Assembly (NCBI RefSeq): GCF_000190535.1
Contig: NC_015160.1
Span: 3,348,001-3,412,000, forward strand
Length of the DNA stretch: 64,000 bases
Direction of reading: 5' to 3'
Source: Odoribacter splanchnicus DSM 20712
Lineage (GTDB): Bacteria > Bacteroidota > Bacteroidia > Bacteroidales > Marinifilaceae
In this document: positions 53,113 through 62,900 of the stretch, in pieces
Numbering within the stretch: position 1 is the stretch's first letter
How the letters are laid out: every line of letters starts with the position of its first letter
The notes under the pieces: generated by a model
Seen by the model: the letters and a program-made list of their open reading frames with translations, nothing else
Told to the model about the DNA's origin: nothing
Databases searched by the model: none
Translations under genes and position numbers: made by a program

Positions 53113-53545
53113 AATAATTTTTCCCTCGTGTTTTTCTGATTACTCCAGCCATACACATCGAAATAACGGATATTGTACGACAAGAGCGACAAATCGTACG
53201 AAGCATCCCCTGTTTCGGTTTTCGCTGTCCCGTAGTAAGTCCTGAAAGTCGGATACCCGATCGCAATCACGACTACGATCTGCCAGGTCCTCCGCTTCCA
53301 ACGGAAAATCCAGTACAGTAAAAGGATAAAATTGCCGATCAGAAGATAAGGATAAGCCAAACCCAGTAACGAAAAAAAGACAAAGGTATTGGGGTTGATT
53401 ATAGGGGAAAGATATGCTCCTATTAACCCGAACGCAGCGATCAAACTGACGATATATACAATCTTATCCAATATTTTCAGCATAGTAGGGAAAACACTTC
53501 TGGTTTGATAAAGAACTGCTATCTGGTTTACTTACCTCCATAAAA

Positions 53546-54502
53546 TCAGTTTTTAGCCTTGAAGAGGATTGCTTTTTCTTCCCGGGTCAGGCTTTCGTAA
53601 CCCGAACGCGAGATTTTATCCAGAATCTCGTTGATCCGTTCTTGCTCGTTCTTCTTATGGGCATTGTATTCCCGGTCGTTCATTTCCGAGACATGCTTCT
53701 TATACCTCACCCTCATCTTCTTCTTCCGCTGGAAGAGCCGTCCGATCCCTTCGAAAAAATTCACGATTCCTGAAGCAAAGTCCCGGTTTCTTCTCACTCC
53801 CACGATAAAGAACCACCCGAACAGGGCTCCGCCTAAATGGGCGATATGTCCCCCCGCATTTCCCGAAGATATACTCATAATATCGATCAGGGCGGTAAAC
53901 AACGCCAGATAAACCAGTTTCACCGGTCCGAGCAGGAAAATATAGACCTTATGTTGCGGCAGATAAGTACATACCGCAAAGACGATTGCCATCACAGAAG
54001 CCGACGAACCGATAGCCCACGAGGTCAGCCGTAGCGCCGGGCGGGGGAAAGGACTGATTTGAGGCTCACTGAAATAAGGGAAAATATTATAGGCCGCAAT
54101 ATACAGCAAACCTCCGAATAGGCCACCCAAAAGATAGACACCTGTTAATTTACGTTCCGTAAAGTAATTCAGGAAAAAACTCCCGAACCAATAAAGCCAT
54201 AACATATTGAACAACAGATGTAAAAAATCGAACTGAGTAAACATATAGGTGAAGATCGTCCACGGACGGCTCAATAAATACTCCGGATCTGCCGGCACGC
54301 CGATCCATTCCAGCAATGTCGGATAAAATTCTTCTCCTTTCCCCAACAACAACATCATGATATATATCAACTTCAAAGCAAGAAAAATCCCGCAATTGAT
54401 ATAAATCAGACGGGTGAGAGAAGAACCCTTCCGGAAAGAATTTTTGATCCCTTCCCGGATTCCTTCTGAAAAATTTCCGCCGTAATTGTTGTAATACATC
54501 AT
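53546..54502 (-). CDS. rhomboid-family intramembrane serine protease
   Basis: A 318-residue membrane protease with six or so helices and a long charged C-terminal tail (about 235-318). The HxxxN element LHLLFNML lies near residue 96 and the second-helix histidine in HIAHLGGALFGW near 218. The catalytic serine motif reads GSSASV near 168 rather than the usual GxSG. It is the downstream member of a tandem rhomboid pair, 3 bp from the other. Activity is likely but the altered motif leaves some doubt. Confidence 0.87.
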   Translation of the reverse strand: MMYYNNYGGNFSEGIREGIKNSFRKGSSLTRLIYINCGIFLALKLIYIMMLLLGKGEEFYPTLLEWIGVPADPEYLLSRPWTIFTYMFTQFDFLHLLFNMLWLYWFGSFFLNYFTERKLTGVYLLGGLFGGLLYIAAYNIFPYFSEPQISPFPRPALRLTSWAIGSSASVMAIVFAVCTYLPQHKVYIFLLGPVKLVYLALFTALIDIMSISSGNAGGHIAHLGGALFGWFFIVGVRRNRDFASGIVNFFEGIGRLFQRKKKMRVRYKKHVSEMNDREYNAHKKNEQERINEILDKISRSGYESLTREEKAILFKAKN

Positions 54503-54505
54503 CTC

Positions 54506-55327
54506 TTAATAGAACCTTCGCCTGTTTTTACTCCAGTATTTGACCATAAAGAAACCGAACAACATCCCTCCCAGATGAGCGAAATGGGCTACATTGTCCG
54601 TTGCGCTATTCTGCATGCCCAGGAAAAGCTCCAGCAGACCGTATCCCAATACAAAATACTTTGCTTTGATCGGAATAGGTATAAACATCAGATACAATTC
54701 CGTATTCGGAAACAGCATTCCGAATGCCAGCAAGATACCGAATATCGCTCCCGAAGCCCCGATCATCGGGACATTTACTTTCAGTTCTACGATCTGACGG
54801 AAGAGTTGTTTCCCTGCTACAATGTATTGTTGCGAATCCGGATTGTTGGTCCAATTATCCACCACCTCCCACACCCACTGGGCCGGATGGCCTAGCTGAC
54901 GCTCCACAAGCTGCGCTAAAAGCGCAGGAGAAGGCGCATTCTGGAAGGCATAATATTGCTCCATCAGCCGGTGGATTTCCAACCAGCCGACCGCACTATT
55001 CAGCAAGCCCGCTCCGATACCGCAGACAAAATAGAAAATCAGAAAACGCTGCGTTCCCCATACCGATTCCAGTATCCGGCCGAACATAAAAAGAGCGAAC
55101 ATATTGAAAAACAAATGCCCGAAAGACCCGTGCATAAACATATGTGTAACATATTGCCATGGGCGCCAAAAGACAGATTGCGGCAAATGAAGTCCTAATA
55201 GATGGGCTGTATCCACATGCATCCGGCTATCGATAAACATACTCAGAAAGTACATCACGATGTTCAGAATCAATAAAATTTTGACAGCAGGGGTAATACC
55301 GGTAAAAGGACGATAGTTTTGCATCAT
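54506..55327 (-). CDS. rhomboid-family intramembrane serine protease
   Basis: A 273-residue membrane protease with a canonical rhomboid core: HxxxN in GHLFFNMFALFMFG near residue 75, catalytic serine in MIGASGAIFGILLAF near 190, and the partner histidine in HFAHLGGMLFGFF near 250. A long extramembrane insertion (about 120-175) lies between the first helices. Its ATG overlaps the stop of the RicT/PSP1 gene upstream (ATGA), and the second rhomboid follows 3 bp after its stop. The operon layout suggests co-translation; the substrate is unknown. Confidence 0.92.
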   Translation of the reverse strand: MMQNYRPFTGITPAVKILLILNIVMYFLSMFIDSRMHVDTAHLLGLHLPQSVFWRPWQYVTHMFMHGSFGHLFFNMFALFMFGRILESVWGTQRFLIFYFVCGIGAGLLNSAVGWLEIHRLMEQYYAFQNAPSPALLAQLVERQLGHPAQWVWEVVDNWTNNPDSQQYIVAGKQLFRQIVELKVNVPMIGASGAIFGILLAFGMLFPNTELYLMFIPIPIKAKYFVLGYGLLELFLGMQNSATDNVAHFAHLGGMLFGFFMVKYWSKNRRRFY

Positions 55328-56844
55328 TGTTCAGTTTTGGATTGTGAATGCTGATCGGTTCGTGGCTTGGGCCTTTGTATAGGTCTCGAATCTCTGCGCT
55401 GATCCTGTCTCGGGCCGTTACGGAAAGGCCGTTGTCCTCCCCGTTCTCCGTTTCTTTCATTTTTTTCGTTACGGGGAGTGTTAGAGTTTCCATTTTCACG
55501 ATTATTATTATTTCGTTGCCTGGAATGACGCTTCTTCTGCTTCTTTTCGTCGAAACGGTTCAGGCTTTCTTCTCCCACGCCGTCCGTATATTTTATATCT
55601 GTCGGGGTATTTCCGCTTTCTTCTACCGCTTTTGGAGGAATAATTCCTTTCCGGTTCATCGCGATGATTTCCTTTACCCGTTTTACCGGAATCTGGATAA
55701 AAATACCCTTCCCTTCTTTATCCGTACTATAAGACGTCATCTGACCGAAGATATCCGTTTTTTGATGGTAAAGCAAACCCTCTCCCGTATTTAAAGTAAT
55801 ATTGGTCGAAGGGAAATCTTTCTGCGCATCGACGTACGCATCCACTTCATAGTTCAGACAACATTTCAGTTTCCCGCACTGTCCGGCCAGCTTCTGAGGA
55901 TTCAGCGAAATATCCTGATAGCGGGCGGCTGAGGTCGACACCGAAATAAAATTGGTGATAAAAGTCGAACAGCATAATTTGCGTCCGCAGGGACCGATAC
56001 CCCCGATTCTGCCTGCTTCCTGACGTGTCCCGATCTGTTTCATTTCGATACGGATATGGAAAGTCTCCGCCAACACCTTGATCAGCGTCCGGAAATCCAC
56101 CCGGTCGTCTGCGATATAATAAAATATAGCTTTTGTTTTATCTCCCTGATACTCCACATCACCGATCTTCATATTCAGTTTCAGGTCGGCTGCGATTTTC
56201 CGCGAACGGATCATCGTATCGTGCTCTAAAGCAATGGCTTGTTGCCATTTCTCGATGTCGTGGGGTTTGGCCTTCCGGTATACCTTCTTCAGCGGATTCC
56301 GCTCGAGATCCACCCGTTTGATCCGGATTTGTTCCTTTACCAGTTCACCCGATAAAGATACCACCCCGATATCGTGTCCCAAGGCTGCTTCAACCGCCAC
56401 GATATCTCCTGCTTTTAAAGCTAGTTTCGACGGATTGCTGTAAAACCCTTTCCGTGTATTTTTAAACCTTACTTCTACGATCTCCGGGGCACAATCCGTC
56501 GCAGGCAGATCTTCCAGCCAGTCGTATACCGTCAATTTCCCCGCTAGCAAACGATGGTCGATTACCGGTACATCCCGCCGCGGATGCTTCGTATGAAGTT
56601 CCTGAATTTCCTCTTCTTCCTCTTCTTTTTTCGGGACTGTAAATTCCCCGGCTTCGATAATTTCTATCTCTTCCGTCTCTTCGATCTCTACGGCTTCCTC
56701 CGTCGGTTCTCCCGGTTGTTCACGGGGCTCCCCGGTCGAAGGCCCCGATTGCTCAGGCGTCGCTTTGCCGTTTACTTTTTCTTGCCCGGGCGAAACGAAT
56801 TCTTCTTCCTGGCTTATATTTTCGTTATTGTGTATATCGTTCAT
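55324..56844 (-). CDS. PSP1/RicT-family protein
   Basis: A 506-residue protein with the PSP1 C-terminal domain (about 100-370), which in B. subtilis RicT (YaaT) acts with RicA and RicF in RNA processing and regulation. The conserved cysteine clusters GPCGRKLCCSTF and GQCGKLKCCLNYE, able to hold an iron-sulphur cluster, are intact near residues 283 and 325. The N-terminal 90 residues are acidic and low-complexity. The C-terminal ~90 residues are rich in Arg, Asn and Gln and probably disordered. It lies between holB and the rhomboids on the minus strand, 43 bp after holB. Confidence 0.9.
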   Translation of the reverse strand: MNDIHNNENISQEEEFVSPGQEKVNGKATPEQSGPSTGEPREQPGEPTEEAVEIEETEEIEIIEAGEFTVPKKEEEEEEIQELHTKHPRRDVPVIDHRLLAGKLTVYDWLEDLPATDCAPEIVEVRFKNTRKGFYSNPSKLALKAGDIVAVEAALGHDIGVVSLSGELVKEQIRIKRVDLERNPLKKVYRKAKPHDIEKWQQAIALEHDTMIRSRKIAADLKLNMKIGDVEYQGDKTKAIFYYIADDRVDFRTLIKVLAETFHIRIEMKQIGTRQEAGRIGGIGPCGRKLCCSTFITNFISVSTSAARYQDISLNPQKLAGQCGKLKCCLNYEVDAYVDAQKDFPSTNITLNTGEGLLYHQKTDIFGQMTSYSTDKEGKGIFIQIPVKRVKEIIAMNRKGIIPPKAVEESGNTPTDIKYTDGVGEESLNRFDEKKQKKRHSRQRNNNNRENGNSNTPRNEKNERNGERGGQRPFRNGPRQDQRRDSRPIQRPKPRTDQHSQSKTEQ

Positions 56845-56887
56845 AAATTGATTTTTTCATTATATATTATTGTACGTGAAAACAGTT

Positions 56888-58009
56888 TCAATTGGGTCTG
56901 ATATTTTGCATGACTTTTATGCAGAGATCCGTAAAAATGATTTTTGCATTTCCGTTCCGGCTGATGTCGCTATAAGCACGCTCGAACTCGTTGCTCAATG
57001 GAATGACATTTCCTTCATGTACATAAGGGGCAAAGCGTTGTGAGAAATTTTTTTCCCGTTCCGTCATATAATTCAGTTGCTCCAAACCGAAATTCCGGAC
57101 AAAATTTTCCCGGATCATCCGTGAGGCATGCGCTAAGAAATTCTTTTGCCTTTCTCTTCCAAGGCTGCATATTTCATTGACCCATTCATTTACCGGAAGC
57201 ATTTTTCTTTCCCAGCACAGCCGCATGAGGCTGATAAATTTTTCCTGGTTGTAAATTTGCTCTTCTGTTTCGTCCAGCAACCGCAGGGCTTTATACCAGT
57301 TCCCCGAAGCCACATGGGCATATTCTTCCGCTTTTTGTGCAGCGATTCCTTTTTCAGCTATCAGCTGTCGTTGTATTTGCTCCTGATGCAGGGGAGGAAT
57401 GTGAATACGCTGCAAACGCGATTGTATCGTATTGATGATCTGTTCCGGATGCTCCGAAACCATCAGAAACAATGTCTTGTCGAACGGCTCCTCGATGATC
57501 TTTAACAGTTTGTTCGAGCATTCCGGATTCATCTTTTCCGGCAACCACATCACCAGAATCTTATAATCCGATTCGAATGATTTCAGGTTCAGCTTACGGA
57601 GAATATTGGCACTTTCTTCGGTATATATCGCGGCTTGTGCATTATCCTCTACTCCCATTTCCGTATACCATTCTTCCAGACCGAAATAATTCGTCCGCGT
57701 CAGCAGACGCCGCCATTCGTTGATATATTCATCACTGACCGGGCTTTTTGTTTTCCGGACAACCGGAAATACAAAGTGCAGATCCGGATGGATGTATTTC
57801 TGTATTTTCCTACATGAAGGGCATTCTCCGCAGGCATCTTCTTTTTTATCACCTGTGCAAAAGACATATTGGGCGAATGCCAAAGCCAAAGCCAGAGAAC
57901 CGTATCCCGTTTCTCCGGCAAATAGTTGGGCATGACTGATCCGACCCGTCCGGAGAGAGGTGATCAGTCTTTGCTTGATATCTTCATGTCCGATTACATC
58001 CTTAAACAC
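56888..58009 (-). CDS. holB: DNA polymerase III delta-prime subunit
   Basis: Clamp-loader subunit that helps open the sliding clamp. The 373-residue protein starts with FKDVIGHEDIKQRLITSLRTGRISHAQLFAGETGYG. The P-loop is degenerate (GETGYGSLAL, no GKT), as expected for delta-prime, which does not hydrolyse ATP. A zinc-binding cysteine group is present (C-x8-C-x2-C-x2-C, about residues 51-65). The NKLLKIIEEP segment near 160 is a further hallmark. It lies 21 bp downstream of aspS and upstream of the RicT gene, which suggests one long operon. Confidence 0.9.
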   Translation of the reverse strand: MFKDVIGHEDIKQRLITSLRTGRISHAQLFAGETGYGSLALALAFAQYVFCTGDKKEDACGECPSCRKIQKYIHPDLHFVFPVVRKTKSPVSDEYINEWRRLLTRTNYFGLEEWYTEMGVEDNAQAAIYTEESANILRKLNLKSFESDYKILVMWLPEKMNPECSNKLLKIIEEPFDKTLFLMVSEHPEQIINTIQSRLQRIHIPPLHQEQIQRQLIAEKGIAAQKAEEYAHVASGNWYKALRLLDETEEQIYNQEKFISLMRLCWERKMLPVNEWVNEICSLGRERQKNFLAHASRMIRENFVRNFGLEQLNYMTEREKNFSQRFAPYVHEGNVIPLSNEFERAYSDISRNGNAKIIFTDLCIKVMQNIRPN

Positions 58010-58030
58010 TTGTATGAATTTAGGGGTAAA

Positions 58031-59776
58031 TCATTGATTCAGTTTAATGCCTAATTCCTTGAATTGCTCGACCGAAATCTCCGACGGAGAATCGATCATC
58101 ACATCCCGGCCCGAATTGTTTTTCGGGAAAGCGATGGTGTCTCGAATGCTGTCCAGGCCTGCAAACATAGAAACCAAACGGTCGAAACCGAAGGCGATAC
58201 CACCGTGAGGAGGAGCGCCGTATTTGAAAGCATTCAACAGGAAACCGAATTGTTTTTCAGCTTGCTCCGGGGTAAATCCCAGGCATTTGAACATCCGTTG
58301 CTGCAATGCTGTATCATGGATCCGGATAGAACCTCCCCCTACTTCCACGCCGTTGATCACCATGTCATAGGCATTCGCTCTCACATCTCCCGGCCGTGTT
58401 TCCATCAAATCGATATCCTCTGGATTCGGAGAGGTGAACGGATGGTGCATCGCATAAAAACGTTGTGTCTCTTCATCCCATTCCAACAACGGAAAGTCGA
58501 CGATCCATAACGGTTTGAATACATTTTTATCTCTCAATCCCAGCCGGTTTCCCATTTCCAGACGAAGCTCACACAACTGGGGTAAAGTTTTGTTTTTCGC
58601 TCCGCATAAGATTAGGAGCAGATCGCCCGGTTGAGCTTGGCAGGTGTCTAGCCATACTTTCAGCTCTTCGGCCGTATAGAATTTATCTACCGACGATTTT
58701 ATGCTGCCGTCTTCATTGTATTTGACATACACCAATCCTTTCGCTCCTACCTGCGGACGCTTCACGAAATCGGTCAGCTCGTCCAGCTGCTTACGGGTAT
58801 ACGAAGCACAACCCGGGACACAAATCCCTCCGATATATTCTGCACTGTTGAATACTGCAAAGTCCTTGGTTCGGGCCAGACGGGTCAGGTCTGCGAATTT
58901 CATACCGAAACGGATATCCGGTTTGTCACAACCATATTGCTCCATCGCTTCATGCCACGTCATCCGCGGAAATGCCGGGATATCGATGCCTCTGATTTCT
59001 TTAAAAAGATGGCGGATCATATCTTCGAAAATACCGAGCACATCTTCCCGTTCTACAAACGACATTTCACAGTCGATCTGAGTGAATTCAGGTTGACGGT
59101 CTGCCCGAAGGTCCTCGTCCCGGAAACATTTCACAATCTGATAGTATCGGTCGAAACCGGCGACCATCAACAGTTGTTTGAAAGTCTGCGGGCTTTGCGG
59201 TAATGCATAAAACTGTCCCTGATTCATCCGCGAAGGCACCACAAAATCACGGGCTCCTTCGGGAGTACTCTTGATCAATACCGGCGTCTCTACCTCCATA
59301 AATTGCTTGCCATCCAGAAAATTACGTACCAAATGCGCCATCCGGTGACGCAATTCCAGGTTCCTGCGCACCATTTGCCGGCGTAAATCGAGATAACGGT
59401 ATTTCATCCGGATCTCGTCACCCCCGTCCGTATTGTCTTCGATAGTAAAAGGAGGTATCTCCGAACGGCTCAGAATCTTTACCGTATCTAAGATAATTTC
59501 GATCTCTCCTGTAGGTATTTTATTGTTTTTACTGGCTCTCTCCACCACCTTACCTTGAATTTGAATCACAAATTCCCGTCCTAACTGTGCCACTTGTTTT
59601 TTTATCTCTTCAGAAGCAGATTCTTCTGCCACCAATTGGGTAATTCCGTATCTGTCGCGGAGATCGATAAATGTCATGGCTCCCAGGTTTCTGATTTTCT
59701 GAACCCAGCCACTCAAACAGACATTCTCGTTTACATTTTCAATCCGAAGTGCTCCGCATGTGTGTGTTCTGTACAT
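58031..59776 (-). CDS. aspS: aspartyl-tRNA synthetase
   Basis: Charges tRNA-Asp with aspartate. The 581-residue class II synthetase has an OB-fold anticodon-binding domain (about 1-110), motif 2 ([21 protein letters not shown] near residue 217), the bacterial GAD insertion (about 285-420) and motif 3 ([15 protein letters not shown] near 530). Presence of the GAD domain marks the bacterial type. Whether it also charges tRNA-Asn cannot be decided here. It is the first gene of the minus-strand run aspS-holB-RicT-rhomboid-rhomboid. Confidence 0.96.
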   Translation of the reverse strand: MYRTHTCGALRIENVNENVCLSGWVQKIRNLGAMTFIDLRDRYGITQLVAEESASEEIKKQVAQLGREFVIQIQGKVVERASKNNKIPTGEIEIILDTVKILSRSEIPPFTIEDNTDGGDEIRMKYRYLDLRRQMVRRNLELRHRMAHLVRNFLDGKQFMEVETPVLIKSTPEGARDFVVPSRMNQGQFYALPQSPQTFKQLLMVAGFDRYYQIVKCFRDEDLRADRQPEFTQIDCEMSFVEREDVLGIFEDMIRHLFKEIRGIDIPAFPRMTWHEAMEQYGCDKPDIRFGMKFADLTRLARTKDFAVFNSAEYIGGICVPGCASYTRKQLDELTDFVKRPQVGAKGLVYVKYNEDGSIKSSVDKFYTAEELKVWLDTCQAQPGDLLLILCGAKNKTLPQLCELRLEMGNRLGLRDKNVFKPLWIVDFPLLEWDEETQRFYAMHHPFTSPNPEDIDLMETRPGDVRANAYDMVINGVEVGGGSIRIHDTALQQRMFKCLGFTPEQAEKQFGFLLNAFKYGAPPHGGIAFGFDRLVSMFAGLDSIRDTIAFPKNNSGRDVMIDSPSEISVEQFKELGIKLNQ

Positions 59777-59904
59777 TATATTTTGTTTTTATAAAGTGAT
59801 ATATTAACAAGGGGGTATAAGAACCCTATTTACCAATTGGCGAAAATACTAAGAATTTATCAAATAATAGAAAATGAAAGGGAAAAATGCTCCCGATAAA
59901 TTCG

Positions 59905-59912
59905 TATCTTTG
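59905..59912 (+). promoter_or_regulatory. -7 box of cvpA-tyrS
   Basis: TATCTTTG (TAnnTTTG) lies 24 bp before the cvpA ATG. Confidence 0.5.
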
Positions 59913-59936
59913 AAACCCGTTTAAATCGGATTTGCC

Positions 59937-60416
59937 ATGAACTATATTGACATTGTTATTCTCTTGTTTTTACTATACGGCGCTTTCCGTGGATTCTCGA
60001 AAGGATTGATTATCGAGGTCGCCACTTTAGCCGGGCTGATATTGGGGGTTTTCATTGCCATACGCTACAGCCCTTTTACCGAAGGGATATTGAAAGACTT
60101 CCTGAATATCACGTCCCGTTACTTGTCTTATATCGCTTTGGCCGTTACCTTCCTGTTGGTTGTGATTGCAGTCTATTTGCTGGGGAAGATGTTGACCAGA
60201 CTGGTCGATATTATTTCGTTGGGGTTGGTCAATAAACTGCTTGGCACCCTCCTCGGTATCGCAAAATATTTCATTATGGTTTGTGTACTTTTAATGATTG
60301 TCGATGCTTTGAACGATAAATTCCATTTTATCAGCGAAGAAACCAGGGAGAACAGTTTGTTATTCGATCCTTTTCTTAACTTTGCACAACAGATGTACAA
60401 CACGATCCGCTTTTGA
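59937..60416 (+). CDS. cvpA: CvpA family membrane protein
   Basis: A 159-residue inner membrane protein with four helices (about 3-20, 25-47, 63-88 and 100-125). The N terminus MNYIDIVILLFLLYGAFRGFSKGLIIEVATLAGL matches the CvpA pattern (D-x-x-x-x-x-x-x-G-x-x-G-x-x-x-G). CvpA is linked to colicin V production and envelope robustness, but its activity is not defined. It lies 21 bp before tyrS and probably shares its transcript. Confidence 0.9.
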   Translation: MNYIDIVILLFLLYGAFRGFSKGLIIEVATLAGLILGVFIAIRYSPFTEGILKDFLNITSRYLSYIALAVTFLLVVIAVYLLGKMLTRLVDIISLGLVNKLLGTLLGIAKYFIMVCVLLMIVDALNDKFHFISEETRENSLLFDPFLNFAQQMYNTIRF

Positions 60417-60437
60417 AACGATATAAAATAGAATACG

Positions 60438-61730
60438 ATGAATTTTGTTGATGAATTAAAATGGAGAGGCATGATTCATGATATCATGCCGGGAACAGAA
60501 GAACTATTGGCTAAAGGACAAACTACGGCATACGTAGGTATCGACCCGACTGCCGATTCTCTGCATGTCGGACATCTGGTCTCTGTGATGATGATGAAAC
60601 ACTTTCAGATGGCCGGGCACAAACCGATTTTTATTATCGGTGGAGCTACCGGTATGATCGGCGATCCTAGTGGCAAATCACAGGAAAGAAACTTATTGGA
60701 CGAAGAGACTATCCGTAAAAATATGGCCGGGATCAAAGCTCAGTTATCCCGGTTTATCGATTTCAACTCCACTGCTTCCAATGCTGCTATTATGCTGAAT
60801 AACTACGATTGGATGAAACAATTCTCATTTCTGGATTTCATCCGTGAAATCGGTAAGCATATTACCGTCAACTATATGATGGCTAAAGATTCCGTAAAAA
60901 AACGCCTCAGTAGCGAGTCGGCCCAGGGTATGTCGTTTACAGAATTCACCTATCAGCTGGTGCAGGGATACGATTTCCTTCATCTGCGTAAAAACTACGG
61001 TTGTATGTTGCAGATGGGAGGTTCCGACCAATGGGGAAATATTACTACCGGAGGCGAATTGATCCGTCGTAAAGAAGGGCTCGACGCTTATGGCTTGACC
61101 TGGCCGCTGATGACCAAGAGTGATGGAAAAAAATTCGGGAAAACCGAATCGGGGAATATCTGGTTAGATCCCGAACGTACTTCCCCTTATAAATTTTATC
61201 AGTTCTGGTTGAATACCACCGATGAAGATGCCGCACGTTATGTCAAAATCTTCACCATCCTGCCTCCCGCTCGGATCGATGCTTTGATCGCTGAACACCG
61301 GGAAGCTCCGCACCTCAGGAAATTACAGAAAACCCTGGCAAAAGAAATTACTTGCCTGATCCATGGGGAAGAAGCTTACAACCTGGCCCTGGAAGCCTCC
61401 CAAATCCTCTTTGGGAATGCAACCTCCGAGACCTTGAGGAAAATCGATGAAAATACTTTCCTGTCCGTATTCGAAGGGGTTCCCCAATACGAAATTGCGG
61501 CGGCCGATTTAAAAGCAGGTATCTCCATTGTCGACTTCTTAGCCGATAAAACAGCCATCATGTCTTCCAAAGGAGAAGCCCGCAGAGCTTTGAAATCCAA
61601 TGCTATCGGTATCAATAAAGAAAAAGTACAGGGTGAAGAAACCATCATCGGTGAATCTCACCTCATCGACGGAAAATATATCCTCGCCCAAAGTGGCAAA
61701 AAGAATTATTTTCTCGTAATCGTTAAATAA
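60438..61730 (+). CDS. tyrS: tyrosyl-tRNA synthetase
   Basis: Charges tRNA-Tyr. The 430-residue class I synthetase has the HIGH-type motif HVGHL near residue 43, the [12 protein letters not shown] segment near 174, [10 protein letters not shown] near 194 and the KMSKS-type motif KFGKT near 234. The C-terminal ~75 residues form an S4 RNA-binding domain ([22 protein letters not shown]). Length fits TyrRS of the HVGH type. It is followed by the 124-bp inverted repeat at 61742. Confidence 0.96.
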   Translation: MNFVDELKWRGMIHDIMPGTEELLAKGQTTAYVGIDPTADSLHVGHLVSVMMMKHFQMAGHKPIFIIGGATGMIGDPSGKSQERNLLDEETIRKNMAGIKAQLSRFIDFNSTASNAAIMLNNYDWMKQFSFLDFIREIGKHITVNYMMAKDSVKKRLSSESAQGMSFTEFTYQLVQGYDFLHLRKNYGCMLQMGGSDQWGNITTGGELIRRKEGLDAYGLTWPLMTKSDGKKFGKTESGNIWLDPERTSPYKFYQFWLNTTDEDAARYVKIFTILPPARIDALIAEHREAPHLRKLQKTLAKEITCLIHGEEAYNLALEASQILFGNATSETLRKIDENTFLSVFEGVPQYEIAAADLKAGISIVDFLADKTAIMSSKGEARRALKSNAIGINKEKVQGEETIIGESHLIDGKYILAQSGKKNYFLVIVK

Positions 61731-61741
61731 CGGCTCCATAA

Positions 61742-61865
61742 AATACAAGAGGGTGTCCAAAAAGGCAAAATACCCCCTTGTAGAATCGGATATTTGATTT
61801 CAGTCTCCAATAGGGATACGAATAAATCGAGGGTGCCAAATACTTTTTGGACACCCTCTTGTATT
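61742..61865. mobile_element. MITE-like 124-bp inverted repeat
   Basis: Perfect 23-bp terminal inverted repeats at 61742-61764 and 61843-61865 (core GAGGGTGTCCAAAAAG and its complement) enclose 78 bp with no ORF. The arms are far longer than a typical terminator stem and end in a GAGGGTGTCC motif of the type seen at transposon tips. It begins 12 bp after the tyrS stop and may serve as its terminator. Confidence 0.55.
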
Positions 61866-61956
61866 CTTTAGGCAGTTATATACATGTTTATACTTATAAA
61901 CTTACATTTTGGGTAAATTATGTATATAAACACCTTTTTTATTTCAACTCTCCCCC

Positions 61957-62060
61957 CAACTCATCAACTCAGTAACTCAATAACTCAGTAACTCAATAAC
62001 TCAGTAACTCATCAACTCAGTAACTCATCAACTCAGTAACTCATCAACTCATCAACTCAG
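61957..62060. repeat. octamer tandem array ending in the tonB stop codon
   Basis: Thirteen 8-bp units in perfect register with consensus [C/T]AACTCA[T/G/A]; a fourteenth partial unit (TAACTCCC) codes for the last residues of TonB. The tonB TGA (62057-62059) lies within unit 13. Between the array and the MITE-like element lies about 90 bp of AT-rich DNA without a gene. Confidence 0.9.
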
Positions 62061-62743
62061 TAACTCCCTATCTGAAATGCAATCGGAAGCGTATAAGCCA
62101 CCCTCACCGCTTTGCCTCTTTGTTTACCGGGTTTCCATTTCGGCATCACCGACACCACTCTCACCGCTTCCTTATCCAAAGAAGCATCTACTCCGCGCAC
62201 CACTTTGATATTGCTCACACTGCCGTCTTTTTCAACCACAAACTGAACGAATACTTTCCCCTGTACCCCGTTCTCAAGGGCAATTTGAGGATACTTCACA
62301 TGCTTTGAGAGCCATTTTTGTATATTCTCCGGAAATACCGGCATATCCTCGCTCGGCACGAAAGCGATTACTTCGTCTGTGTCGTATTCCTCATCGTAAT
62401 TCAAATTGTTCAGGTCGAAAGATTCTTTATTATTACTTTCGTCATCTGCATCGATGATATCCAGATCGTCCGGCAAAGGATCTGTTTCATCCACAATTTC
62501 CAGTAAATCGAAAGGCTTCGGGGCTGGGGGAGGAGGTGGGGTAATCTGATGCATCATGGTGATCGGTACCATCTCGATTTCGGTCGGGATTTCAGATACC
62601 GTGACGAAATCAGCGGGTTGACGCCCGGAAACTTTCCATTCGAATGCGAATAGAATAGTACCCAGGGCAAGCATAAGACCTATTTCCAAAAAAATATTTT
62701 TCTTGTTTTCAAGGTCTGCCTGAGGTGATTTTTTTACTTCCAT
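62057..62743 (-). CDS. tonB: TonB energy transducer
   Basis: A 228-residue TonB protein that passes proton-motive energy to outer-membrane receptors. One N-terminal transmembrane helix lies at residues 16-34 (NIFLEIGLMLALGTILFAF). A proline-rich and acidic periplasmic linker (ITPPPPPAPKPF, then DETDPLPDDLDIIDADDE) follows. The C-terminal TonB domain (about 140-228) includes VQFVVEKDGSVSNIKVVRGVD and VMPKWKPGKQRGKAVRV. No exbB/exbD genes adjoin it; a set lies at 17858-20166. The stop codon is part of an octamer array. Confidence 0.92.
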   Translation of the reverse strand: MEVKKSPQADLENKKNIFLEIGLMLALGTILFAFEWKVSGRQPADFVTVSEIPTEIEMVPITMMHQITPPPPPAPKPFDLLEIVDETDPLPDDLDIIDADDESNNKESFDLNNLNYDEEYDTDEVIAFVPSEDMPVFPENIQKWLSKHVKYPQIALENGVQGKVFVQFVVEKDGSVSNIKVVRGVDASLDKEAVRVVSVMPKWKPGKQRGKAVRVAYTLPIAFQIGSY

Positions 62744-62900
62744 AATCTTTCATTTTAATGTTTCCAGACTTTTCCGGTTCATTAAAAATAAAAGAATATG
62801 TTAAAAAAACAAAATTGTGAATGATTGATTTTAAGTATTTGTTAATATTAAAACGTTTTCATTGAGATGTTGTCTTAATATTAACAAATAGTAAAGAAAC

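Larger units (their letters stand above)
51315..53483 (-). pseudogene. endonuclease/exonuclease/phosphatase family gene interrupted by an IS
   Basis: A membrane-linked EEP-family hydrolase gene split in two. The 5' part (53483 down to 53113) codes for about three transmembrane helices and the start of the EEP domain (LSLLSYNIRYFDVYGW). The 3' part (52005 down to 51315) codes for the rest: DVICLQEF with the catalytic glutamate, PVILCGDFNDTPLSYTYR and LSDHYPIKVKI. An IS1595-family element lies between them, flanked by the 8-bp direct repeat AATAATTT. Removing it with one repeat copy joins TREKL to FNYLNKFDGD in frame and yields a 353-residue protein. The gene is inactive here unless the IS excises. 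Confidence 0.9.
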
